A DNA stretch of 7,807 nt from Pseudomonadota bacterium. GTDB lineage: Bacteria > Pseudomonadota > Alphaproteobacteria > Rhizobiales > Methylopilaceae. The notes under the pieces were generated by a model, which made no database searches, was not told where the DNA came from, and was given only the letters and a program-made list of their open reading frames with translations. The stretch's first letter is position 1, and each line of letters opens with the position of its first letter. The position numbers and the translations under genes were made by a program. The DNA is taken from positions 1-7,807 of the forward strand of contig JAEZCD010000008.1 in the NCBI GenBank assembly GCA_023430145.1, in the 5' to 3' direction. This document shows positions 1 to 4,949 of the stretch, one piece after another.

Positions 1-690
1 CGGGCGCGGGGGGGCGGGGGGGCGCCCGACCCGGTCGCCCTCGCGCGCCTGCTGATGACGGCCGCGCTGCGGCGTGGAGCGCGGCTCGCCGCGCCCGTGA
101 CCGCGACCGAATACGCCGCGACCAGCCGCGGCGTCGAGATCGCCACCGACAGGGGCTTCGAGGTCTCCGCGCGCGTCCTGATCGTCGCCAGCGGCTACGA
201 GATGCCGGGCTTCGTGCCCGCCGAGCATCACCGCATCGTCTCGACCTGGGCGCTTGCGAGCCGGCCGCTGCCCCAGGACAGCCTCTGGCCGAGCCGGGCG
301 CTCGTCTGGCAGGCGAGCGATCCCTATCTCTACCTGCGCACGACGCCCGACGGGCGCATCGTCGCCGGCGGCGAGGACGCCGAGCTCACCGACGCGGCGC
401 AGCGCGACGCGATGACCGAGGCGAAAGTGGCGACGATCGTCGAGAAGCTCGGCGGCATCCTGCCCGGGCGCCCGATCGAGCCGGCCTATGCGTGGTCGGG
501 CTTCTTCGGCGCCACCGACGACAGCATGCCGCTGATCGGCCCCGTGCCCGGCATGGCGCACTGCTTCGCCGCCTTCGGCTATGGCGGCAACGGCATCACC
601 TTCAGCGCCATCGCGGCCGAGATGCTCGGCCGCCTCGTCACCGGCGAAAGCGATCCGCAGGCGGCGACGTTCGCGCTCGACCGCGGCTGA
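1..690 (+). CDS. FAD-dependent oxidoreductase (DAO/DadA-like), 3' part
   Basis: This is the C-terminal part of a D-amino-acid oxidase/glycine oxidase-type flavoenzyme, which oxidises an amine or amino acid to the imine with electron transfer to FAD. The reading frame is open from the first base, so the N-terminal Rossmann GxGxxG segment lies outside the window. The visible part has DPVALARLL, a stretch typical of the substrate domain; VLIVASGYEMP, the end of the FAD-domain strand; then DDSMPLIGPVPG and AFGYGGNGITFSAIAAEML, the C-terminal FAD-binding signature of the family. The protein ends 14 residues after that helix, a normal C-terminus. The internal ATG at 55 is not a credible start because homology runs through it. 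Family assignment is firm; the substrate cannot be read from the sequence. The G-rich first 25 bases give an odd RARGGGGAP stretch and may be poor sequence at an assembly edge. Confidence 0.88.
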   Translation, partial: RARGGGGAPDPVALARLLMTAALRRGARLAAPVTATEYAATSRGVEIATDRGFEVSARVLIVASGYEMPGFVPAEHHRIVSTWALASRPLPQDSLWPSRALVWQASDPYLYLRTTPDGRIVAGGEDAELTDAAQRDAMTEAKVATIVEKLGGILPGRPIEPAYAWSGFFGATDDSMPLIGPVPGMAHCFAAFGYGGNGITFSAIAAEMLGRLVTGESDPQAATFALDRG

Positions 691-706
691 CGCATTGCCG
701 AGGATT

Positions 707-728
707 GGGGGCGCCGGATCGCGCCCCC
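707..728. terminator. GC-rich hairpin between convergent genes
   Basis: GGGGGCGC (707-714) and GCGCCCCC (721-728) form a perfect 8-bp stem with a 6-base loop. It lies 17 bases after the oxidase stop and 15 bases beyond the end of the convergent phytase-like fragment, the place for a shared bidirectional terminator. Neither side has a T-tract, so intrinsic termination is only a possibility. Confidence 0.45.
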
Positions 729-742
729 CTGGCGTGTGCCGC

Positions 743-889
743 TCAGCGGGCCTTCAAGAGCCCGCCGACCTCGAGCAGCACGAACGCGTTGTCGTCCGCC
801 TTCTGCGGCTCGCGGCTGGAGGAGAACGGCAGGTTGTTGTCGTTGCCGACGACGATGTGCATGCCGTCGACGACGTCGACGTTCTCGCG
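743..889 (-). pseudogene. C-terminal fragment of an esterase-like phytase-family protein
   Basis: Reading the minus strand, about 48 codons ending in a stop at 743-745 encode DVVDGMHIVVGNDNN, then LPFSSSREPQKADDN and AFVLLEVGGLLKAR. I recognise this as the conserved C-terminus of the exported 'esterase-like activity of phytase' family, a beta-propeller-like protein normally several hundred residues long, in which a GNDNN...PFSS motif is followed by a K.DDNEF.LL stretch. Family-like sequence stops at about position 889, and a palindromic repeat starts at 894. Upstream of that, the frame continues only through repeat DNA, and the rest of the gene is nowhere in the window. The fragment has no start codon or ribosome binding site of its own within the homologous part, so it is a truncated remnant rather than a small gene. 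The family call rests on remembered motifs. Confidence 0.68.
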
Positions 890-893
890 GCCA

Positions 894-924
894 CCCCGGA
901 TCAAGTCCAGGATCAAGTCCGGGG
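894..924. repeat. REP-like palindrome with an internal duplication
   Basis: The common alphaproteobacterial palindrome CCCCGGATCAAGTCCGGGG appears here in an extended form. The 11-mer GGATCAAGTCC occurs twice (898-908 and 910-920), separated by one A, between outer CCCCGGA and TCCGGGG arms. It sits five bases from where homology to the phytase-like gene ends. The link to the dispersed palindrome family is from memory; the repeat structure is directly visible. Confidence 0.72.
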
Positions 925-1435
925 CAAGCTCTTCTCCCCCTGCACAGCGAGAAGGGAAAAAGGGCACACCTTCCCGTTCCCGCGGCGCGTTCGCGCCCGA
1001 GGCATGCGCCGAGAAAATCCCGCCCCGACGAGGGGCGCGCGGGATGCCGGAGCACCGACGTGCCCGCGGCCCTGTGTGCGTATGATTGAAAGCACACAGG
1101 CAGAAGTCACCACAGGCGGCCGGCGAAACTCCGGCATCCCGCGCGCGGCGATCTTCGGCTTGCTCCGCGAGGCCCCCGGTGGACTCCTACCTTCTATCCA
1201 CCGCTGAAGCCCTGGAACGGCCCCCCGGACTAGCGACGACCTCGCGCGCACGGGACCGCCCGTCGTTGTGGCCCTTGTGACCCGCGGAGAGGCGAGCCGG
1301 GACCATCGCGGCTTGGGCCGCCGCGGTGTGGTTGCGAGCCACGCCGCGGACGCCGCACCCCCGCTCCGCCTTGTCAGAACGCCTCCGGAAGACGCCCCTC
1401 GCCGCGAGCGGGAGTGATTTCGAGTGTAGGGGTGG
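925..1435. repeat. ~500-bp hairpin-rich intergenic element (probable dispersed repeat)
   Basis: No credible gene lies here; the overlapping reading frames on both strands are arginine/proline-rich low-complexity translations. Instead the DNA has a series of stems: GGCGC/GCGCC (984-997), CGCCCC/GGGGCG (1021-1037), a perfect 18-bp inverted repeat (1035-1052 with 1129-1146) enclosing a perfect 9-bp hairpin (1071-1100), CGGTGGA/TCCACCG (1177-1203), and an 11-bp stem with one G-T wobble (1321-1349). From memory, the order of segments, such as GGCGGCCGGCGAAACTCCGG, resembles a long intergenic repeat present in many copies in Bradyrhizobiaceae and related genomes, often mis-annotated as small hypothetical proteins. 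The boundaries are approximate: the left edge abuts the REP-like palindrome and the right edge is set where the stems stop. Function unknown. Confidence 0.55.
1035..1146. repeat. Perfect 18-bp inverted repeat enclosing a second hairpin
   Basis: GCGCGCGGGATGCCGGAG (1035-1052) is exactly reverse-complemented at 1129-1146. Inside the 76-base interval, CCTGTGTGC (1071-1079) pairs perfectly with GCACACAGG (1092-1100) across a 12-base loop. The nested design would give a long stable cruciform, or an RNA helix if transcribed from either strand. It forms the core of the larger intergenic element. Confidence 0.8.
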
Positions 1436-1454
1436 TGGCGAGGAGGGGGGATAA

Positions 1455-1540
1455 CTCCGCTCATCCCCGCGAACGCGGGGATCCAGTTCTTCTCCCTCGC
1501 CCAAGCTCCTGGATGCCCGCCTTCGCGGGCATGAGCGGAG
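1455..1540. repeat. Paired palindromic repeat, inverted arms each a hairpin
   Basis: The 32-base arm at 1455-1486 is the near reverse complement of the arm at 1509-1540 (29 of 32 positions), separated by 22 bases. Each arm is itself a hairpin: ATCCCCGC-gaac-GCGGGGAT on the left and ATGCCCGC-cttc-GCGGGCAT on the right. Two of the three arm differences fall on paired stem positions, a C-G pair in one copy against a G-C pair in the other; the third is in the loop. This is the kind of palindrome that, when translated, yields the spurious peptides 'VIPANAGIQ/VVPAKAGTH' in many alphaproteobacterial annotations. The family link is from memory; the structure is directly visible. Confidence 0.82.
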
Positions 1541-1544
1541 GAGC

Positions 1545-1625
1545 CGTAGCCCGGGCGAGCGAAGCGAACCCGGGACGGCGTCGCCGCACCAAGACCCGGA
1601 TGGCGCTCCGCTCATCCGAGCTACG
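1545..1625. repeat. CGTAGCCCGG-type palindromic intergenic repeat
   Basis: The arm at 1545-1574, beginning CGTAGCCCGGGCGAGCG, is matched in inverse orientation by the arm at 1595-1625, ending in CTCATCCGAGCTACG, with a 20-base spacer and several mismatches. It corresponds to a dispersed element I recognise from Bradyrhizobium-type genomes (GTAGCCCGGATGAGCG ... inverse copy). It starts only five bases after the preceding palindrome of a different family, so the two form a composite repeat block. Confidence 0.75.
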
Positions 1626-1675
1626 CCTGCTGCGGGCGGAATCGTCAGCGGCGCTCCTCGGGCGGCGACCGATGC

Positions 1676-1704
1676 TTGACGGAGTTGGACGGTCGTCCTA
1701 GACT
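1676..1704 (+). promoter_or_regulatory. Promoter of the tetR-yciI-tag operon
   Basis: TTGACG (1676-1681) and TAGACT (1699-1704) are separated by 17 bases, a good sigma70/RpoD-type pair. The expected transcription start is near 1711, about 100 bases before the tetR start codon. One palindromic operator fills the spacer between -35 and -10 and another covers the start point, so the position and the regulator sites support each other. Confidence 0.68.
1685..1700. promoter_or_regulatory. TetR operator site 1
   Basis: TTGGACGGTCGTCCTA has arms GGACG/CGTCC around a GT centre and lies almost wholly in the -35/-10 spacer. It matches site 2 at 14 of 16 positions. Repeated palindromes in the promoter of a tetR gene point to autorepression; binding itself is inferred. 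Confidence 0.7.
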
Positions 1705-1708
1705 CCGA

Positions 1709-1725
1709 TTTGGACGATCGTCCCA
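1709..1725. promoter_or_regulatory. TetR operator site 2
   Basis: The core GGACGATCGTCC (1712-1723) is a perfect 12-bp palindrome flanked by TTT on the left. Its centre is 25 bp from the centre of site 1 and it covers the predicted transcription start. An ATG at 1710 in frame with tetR lies inside this site and is therefore not the translation start. Confidence 0.72.
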
Positions 1726-1814
1726 CCGCTTGCGGCCCAGTGGACGGATCTCCGGCCGAGCGCGTGGGACGAGCAGATGATGGGCGATCTTCTTCGACAA
1801 GGAATGCCGGCGCG

Positions 1815-2390
1815 ATGAGCGGCGGGACGACGCGCGACCACATCGTCGGAGCGGCCGACAGGCTGTTCTACGAGAACGGCTACGAGCACACGTCGTTCTC
1901 GGACATCGCCGCCGAGGTCCGCATCTCGCGTGGAAACTTCTATTACTATTTCAAGACGAAGGACGAGATCCTCGCCGCGGTCATCGAGCGTCGCCTGGCG
2001 AAGACGCGGGCGATGCTCGATCGATGGCAGGCGGAGGGCGCCTCGCCGGCGCAGAGACTGCGCAGTTTCATCCGTATCCTGGTCGCCAACCGCGCCCGGA
2101 TCATGCAGCACGGCTGTCCGGTCGGCACGCTGTGCGGCGAGCTCGCCAAGCTCGATCACGACGCCCGTGCGGGTGCGAACGCGATCATGGCCCTGTTCCG
2201 CGACTGGCTGGCGCTCCAGTTCGCGGCGCTCGGGCGCAATGCCGATGCGGACGCGCTGGCGCTGCACCTTCTGGCACGCAGCCAGGGAGTTGCGACGCTC
2301 GCCAGTACCTTCCGCGACGAGGAGTTCATCGATCGGGAAGTGGAGGCGATGTGCCGCTGGGTCGATGCGCAGGAGCGCAGGAAGGATTAG
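1815..2390 (+). CDS. TetR/AcrR family transcriptional regulator
   Basis: A 191-residue dimeric repressor of normal TetR length. The DNA-binding domain occupies about residues 6-52: HIVGAADRLFYENGYEHTS, then FSDIAAEVRISRGNFYYYF with the recognition helix near 37-46 and the conserved YYYFKTKDE. Residues 60-190 form the helical ligand/dimer domain, with C101 and C107 in HGCPVGTLCGEL and a third cysteine at C180. The start at 1815 is chosen because AAGGA lies at 1799-1803 and because family similarity begins just after it; the longer frame from 1710 would start inside the operator. It is first gene of an operon with yciI-like and tag genes and probably represses its own promoter through the two palindromes upstream. 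The ligand is unknown; the cysteines might allow sensing of electrophiles, but this is speculation. Confidence 0.92.
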   Translation: MSGGTTRDHIVGAADRLFYENGYEHTSFSDIAAEVRISRGNFYYYFKTKDEILAAVIERRLAKTRAMLDRWQAEGASPAQRLRSFIRILVANRARIMQHGCPVGTLCGELAKLDHDARAGANAIMALFRDWLALQFAALGRNADADALALHLLARSQGVATLASTFRDEEFIDREVEAMCRWVDAQERRKD

Positions 2391-2393
2391 GCC

Positions 2394-2687
2394 ATGTTCG
2401 TGGTGATGCTCGAGTTCTCCGGCGATCGGGACCGCGCCGCGCGGCTGATGGACGGCCACAACGACTGGCTGCGGCGCGGCTTCGATGACGGCATCTTCGT
2501 GCTCTCCGGAGCCCTGCGGACGAAATCCGGCGGCGGCATTCTCGCGCACAACACCTCGCTCGACGAGCTTCGCAGCCGTGTCGGCGAGGACCCGTTCGTC
2601 GTCGAGGGCGTCGTCCGGGCCGAGATCCTCGAGATCGCGGCCGCGCGCGCGGACGAGCGGCTCGCCTTCCTGCTGGGCGAGGCGTGA
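2394..2687 (+). CDS. YciI-like family protein
   Basis: A 97-residue soluble protein of the YciI-related ferredoxin-like fold. It starts with the first beta-strand MFVVMLEFSGD, followed by helix ARLMDGHNDWLRRGFDDG and the family turn IFVLSGALRTKSGGG, then DPFVVEGVVRAEILEI in the second half. H22 in DGHNDWL is at the position of the conserved family histidine. The start is three bases after the tetR stop, with GAAGGA (2381-2386) as ribosome binding site inside the end of tetR, and its stop overlaps the start of tag by four bases (GTGA). Members of the family are mostly of unknown function; one known member dechlorinates a chlorinated aromatic, and others have been found fused or adjacent to diverse enzymes. 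Translational coupling suggests it acts with, or is needed alongside, Tag, but no specific reaction can be assigned. Confidence 0.86.
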   Translation: MFVVMLEFSGDRDRAARLMDGHNDWLRRGFDDGIFVLSGALRTKSGGGILAHNTSLDELRSRVGEDPFVVEGVVRAEILEIAAARADERLAFLLGEA

Positions 2688-3295
2688 GCCGCACCATCGC
2701 CGGGCCGGACGGCAGGCCGCGCTGCGCCTGGTGCGCCGCGGCGCCGGAGTTTCTGCACTATCACGACACCGAGTGGGGATTTCCGGTCGCCGACGATCAC
2801 CGCCTTTTCGAGAAGCTGTGCCTCGAGGGCTTTCAGTCGGGGCTCAGCTGGCGGACCATCCTCGCCAAGCGCGAGAACTTCCGCGCCGCTTTCCGTGGCT
2901 TCGATTTCGATGTGGTGGCGCGGTTCACCGATGACGATGTGGAGCGACTGATCGGCGACCCCGGCATCGTCCGTCACCGCGGCAAGATCCGATCCGTCGT
3001 CAACAATGCGAGGCGGGCGCAGGAGCTTGTCGAGAGTGAGGGCTCGCTCGCGGCCTATCTGTGGCGCTACGAGTCGGACGCCCCAGCGCGGCCGCAGACG
3101 GTCTCGACCTCGGCCGCCTCGATCGCTCTGTCGAAGGATCTGAAGAGGCGCGGCTGGTCCTTCGTCGGGCCGACCACCGTCTACGCCTTCATGCAGGCGA
3201 TGGGCCTCGTCGACGACCATGTCGAGGGATGCATCATCCGGGACGAGGTCGAGCGGGCGAGGGCCAGCTTCCGGCGGCCGGGGCGCGACGGCTGA
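2684..3295 (+). CDS. tag: DNA-3-methyladenine glycosylase I
   Basis: A 203-residue base-excision repair enzyme that removes 3-methyladenine from alkylated DNA, leaving an abasic site. The helix-hairpin-helix glycosylase family is recognisable throughout: RCAWC at the N-terminus, YHDTEWGFPV (26-35), CLEGFQSGLSW (46-56), GIVRHRGKIRSVVNNARR, TSAASIALSKDLKRRGWSFVGPTT and VDDHVEGC near the end. The zinc-snap ligands of the E. coli enzyme (C4, H17, H175, C179) correspond to C14, H27, H179 and C183 here; E48 and W56 in the 3-methyladenine pocket are also kept. The start is a GTG that overlaps the yciI-like stop, giving a ten-residue N-terminal extension over E. coli Tag. It is the last gene of a TetR-controlled operon and converges on the next gene with a 22-bp gap and no obvious terminator hairpin. 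Confidence 0.95.
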   Translation: MSRTIAGPDGRPRCAWCAAAPEFLHYHDTEWGFPVADDHRLFEKLCLEGFQSGLSWRTILAKRENFRAAFRGFDFDVVARFTDDDVERLIGDPGIVRHRGKIRSVVNNARRAQELVESEGSLAAYLWRYESDAPARPQTVSTSAASIALSKDLKRRGWSFVGPTTVYAFMQAMGLVDDHVEGCIIRDEVERARASFRRPGRDG

Positions 3296-3317
3296 CGATC
3301 ATCTTCCGGCACGACCC

Positions 3318-4481
3318 CTACAACCGCGCCTCCGGCGCCAGGTAGGCGGCGATGTCCTTCAGCATCTCGGTGGACAGATTTCCGTCGAGCGCGGCGCCGT
3401 CGAGCATCGTCGTCGACACGACGATCGCAAGCTGGCGCGACGGCAGATAGGCCATGGTCGCGGCATAGCCGGCGAAGGAGGGATTCTGCACGATCCAGCC
3501 GTTCACGACGAACACCCCGAGACCGTAATATCTGTCGGCGCTCCACGGCTGGAACCTCGCGGTGAGCGGCGCGAGCTGCAAGGCGTGCGAGGCCCGTGAG
3601 ACCAGCCTTCCGGTGGCGATCGCGGACACCGACGTCAGGATGTCGGCGACGTTCGAGGTCATGATCGCGCCCCGGGCGAGCGTCCAGGACGGGTTCCAGT
3701 AGGTCGACTCCTCGTACTTTCCGCGCTCGGCGTTGAAGCTGTGCAGCACCGGCTGCTGGATGATCGCCGTACCCTCGCTGCGGGTATTTCTCAGCGACAG
3801 CGGCTCGAGGATCCCTTCGCGGATGAGATCTTCGAGCGGTCGTCCGGACGCCTTCTCCAGCACCTTGCCGAGAATGACGAAGTTGGTGTGCGCATAGGAC
3901 CAGCACGCCCCGGGCTCGCAGGGCATGGGCTGCTCGAGCGCCAGCGCGACGAGCTGGTCCGGCGTCCAGTGCCGGAACGGGTCGGCGTAGAAGAGATCGA
4001 TGAACTTCCGGTAGGTGACGTAGTCCGGATAGCCCGAGGTGCCGTTGATCAGCATCGTCAGCGTGATCTTTTCGGCCCGCGGATAGTCGGGGAACCATTT
4101 CGACAGGGTGTCGTCGACGTTCAGCACGCCCTTGTCGTGCAGCTGCAGCAGCACGGTGCCGATATAGGCGATGGCGACGGCGCCGTTGCGGAAATGCATG
4201 TCGGCCGTCGCCGGCACGCCGGTCATGGACTCGCCCCACGCCGTGACGAAGAGCGGCCGATCGTCGACGCTGACGCCGGCGATCACCGCCTTCAGCCGGT
4301 GCTTCGCCATGCCGGCGCGGACGATCTTGTCGATCGCCGCGGCGGCCTCGGCCGCGGGCACGCACTTCTCGGCGACGGCCGTCTCTCCCGTCCCGCAGGC
4401 CGGTGCGGCGTGTGCGCCGCCGGCGATCGACGGCAAAAGGAGCATGAAGGCGGAGAGGAGGAGGGCTCGCAGGAGCGTCAT
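3318..4481 (-). CDS. Exported beta-lactamase/PBP-fold protein without the catalytic motifs
   Basis: A 387-residue protein of the class C beta-lactamase-related (AmpC/EstB) fold, with a signal peptide at 1-25 (hydrophobic LLLSAFMLLLPSIA, cleavage after AHA), so periplasmic or secreted. The fold is shown by MHFRNGAVAIAYIGTVLLQL, DDTLSKWFPDYP, KITLTMLINGTSGYPDY, FRHWTPDQLVALAL, PGACWSYAHTNFVILGKVLE, ILEPLSLRNT and the C-terminal YYGLGVFVV...LAIVVSTTML. The active site looks absent: the SxxK position reads AVAI (101-104), YxN reads YAH (196-198), and the K/HxG region reads NPSFAGY (333-339). C29/C40 and C188/C193 could form disulfides. I recall homologues, for example in mycobacteria, with a similar FRNGAVAI stretch, so this may be a natural non-catalytic family rather than a recent mutation. 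Start ATG has AAGGA at 4492-4496. It begins only 4 bp after a vapC remnant. Confidence 0.85.
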   Translation of the reverse strand: MTLLRALLLSAFMLLLPSIAGGAHAAPACGTGETAVAEKCVPAAEAAAAIDKIVRAGMAKHRLKAVIAGVSVDDRPLFVTAWGESMTGVPATADMHFRNGAVAIAYIGTVLLQLHDKGVLNVDDTLSKWFPDYPRAEKITLTMLINGTSGYPDYVTYRKFIDLFYADPFRHWTPDQLVALALEQPMPCEPGACWSYAHTNFVILGKVLEKASGRPLEDLIREGILEPLSLRNTRSEGTAIIQQPVLHSFNAERGKYEESTYWNPSWTLARGAIMTSNVADILTSVSAIATGRLVSRASHALQLAPLTARFQPWSADRYYGLGVFVVNGWIVQNPSFAGYAATMAYLPSRQLAIVVSTTMLDGAALDGNLSTEMLKDIAAYLAPEARL

Positions 4482-4485
4482 CGCG

Positions 4486-4599
4486 CTAAAATCCTTGCCG
4501 ATGTCGTTGCCTTGGCGATCGGGCCCGGACGCGAGGTTCCGGCGGATACCGCTTTGTGACGTAGATGCAGACGTCGGTGCCGAGCCTATCGGCGAGCAT
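4486..4599 (-). pseudogene. vapC: VapC toxin remnant (N-terminal stub, broken)
   Basis: The ATG at 4597-4599 overlaps the vapB stop codon (TGATG arrangement), exactly where the PIN-domain toxin gene vapC starts in a vapBC operon. The 37 codons read MLADRLGTDVCIYVTKRYPP and then EPRVRARSPRQRHRQGF before TAG. The first ~26 resemble the VapC N-terminus (M-L-x-Y-M-L-D-T-N-I-C-I-Y-x-I-K-x-R-P-P-E-V-R), but the first catalytic aspartate of LDTN/LDTD is changed, giving LGTD. The remaining ~100 residues of a PIN domain, with the other acidic residues, are missing; the next gene starts 4 bp later. The toxin is therefore non-functional. Similarity is judged by eye, so a chance resemblance is possible but unlikely given the position. 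Confidence 0.66.
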
Positions 4600-4832
4600 C
4601 AGAGCGGCTCGCGATCCTCGGCCGCCGGCTGCTCGCGCCCGTCCAGGAAGTTCTTGGTGGCGCGTGGACCACCGGGGAACAGGTCATCCCATCGCTTGCC
4701 TTTGGGAAGGATCACCCGGCTGTGGCCGACCTTCAGACTGTCGACCTGATGAACGTCGTCGGGGAATGCGACCGCTTTTGGGAGACGCACGGCCTGCGAG
4801 CCGCTGGTGGTGAAAACAACGGAGCTGGCCAT
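4599..4832 (-). CDS. vapB: VapB-family antitoxin, intact but without its toxin
   Basis: A 77-residue antitoxin of a type II VapBC system. The N-terminal AbrB/MazE-type swapped-hairpin DNA-binding domain covers about residues 1-45 (VVFTTSGSQAVRLPKAVAF, then LKVGHSRVILPKGKRWDDLF), followed by a charged C-terminal tail (GPRATKNFLDGREQPAAEDR) of the type that wraps around and inhibits VapC. GAGGG (4837-4841) is a closely spaced ribosome binding site, four bases before the ATG. All expected features are present and there is no in-frame damage, so the protein is probably made. Normally VapB, alone or with VapC, represses its own promoter. Here the toxin gene downstream is a stub, leaving an orphan antitoxin that may act on its own promoter, on other vapBC loci, or not at all. 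Confidence 0.87.
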   Translation of the reverse strand: MASSVVFTTSGSQAVRLPKAVAFPDDVHQVDSLKVGHSRVILPKGKRWDDLFPGGPRATKNFLDGREQPAAEDREPL

Positions 4833-4846
4833 GACACCCTCGCGTC

Positions 4847-4861
4847 TATCCGCGTTGGATA
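4847..4861. promoter_or_regulatory. Candidate VapB operator upstream of vapB
   Basis: TATCC-GCGTT-GGATA is a 5-bp inverted repeat with a 5-base spacer, 15 bases upstream of the vapB start codon. AbrB-type antitoxins bind such short palindromes at their own promoters. Its place is right for autoregulation, but a palindrome this short can occur by chance. Confidence 0.4.
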
Positions 4862-4912
4862 TGTATCGCTAGGGCAAGCTCTGGCGGCAAGCCAACCGGA
4901 GTAGGGGCGCAG

Positions 4913-4932
4913 GCGGGAGCGGGTGCTCCCGC
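4913..4932. other. Perfect 8-bp hairpin upstream of vapB
   Basis: GCGGGAGC and GCTCCCGC pair perfectly around GGGT. It is the second of two hairpins in the mucR-vapB gap. It could help to separate the two transcripts, but has no T-tract. Confidence 0.45.
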
Positions 4933-4949
4933 GCGCATTCCGATTTCGA

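Noticed and set aside
1..26. G-rich run at the left edge as a possible G-quadruplex
   Set aside because: It is inside the oxidase reading frame at the extreme edge of the window and is as likely to be poor assembly; no flanking sequence is available to judge it.
492..1464. Several open frames of 60-200 codons on both strands around the repeat block
   Set aside because: All are low-complexity Arg/Ala/Pro translations of either the oxidase gene in other frames or the hairpin-rich repeat. None has family motifs.
1455..1625. Possible CRISPR array in the palindromic repeats
   Set aside because: The repeats are inverted pairs of two different families, not direct repeats with regular spacers, and no cas genes are present.
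1710..1814. Longer start for the TetR regulator at the ATG at 1710
   Set aside because: The ATG lies within an operator palindrome at the predicted transcription start, and the extra 35 residues have no TetR similarity.
3296..3317. Terminator between tag and the convergent hydrolase gene
   Set aside because: The 22-bp gap contains no stem of useful length.
3181..4365. 394-codon minus-strand frame overlapping the hydrolase-like gene and tag
   Set aside because: It is Arg-rich, without motifs, and lies out of frame within a gene with clear family features.
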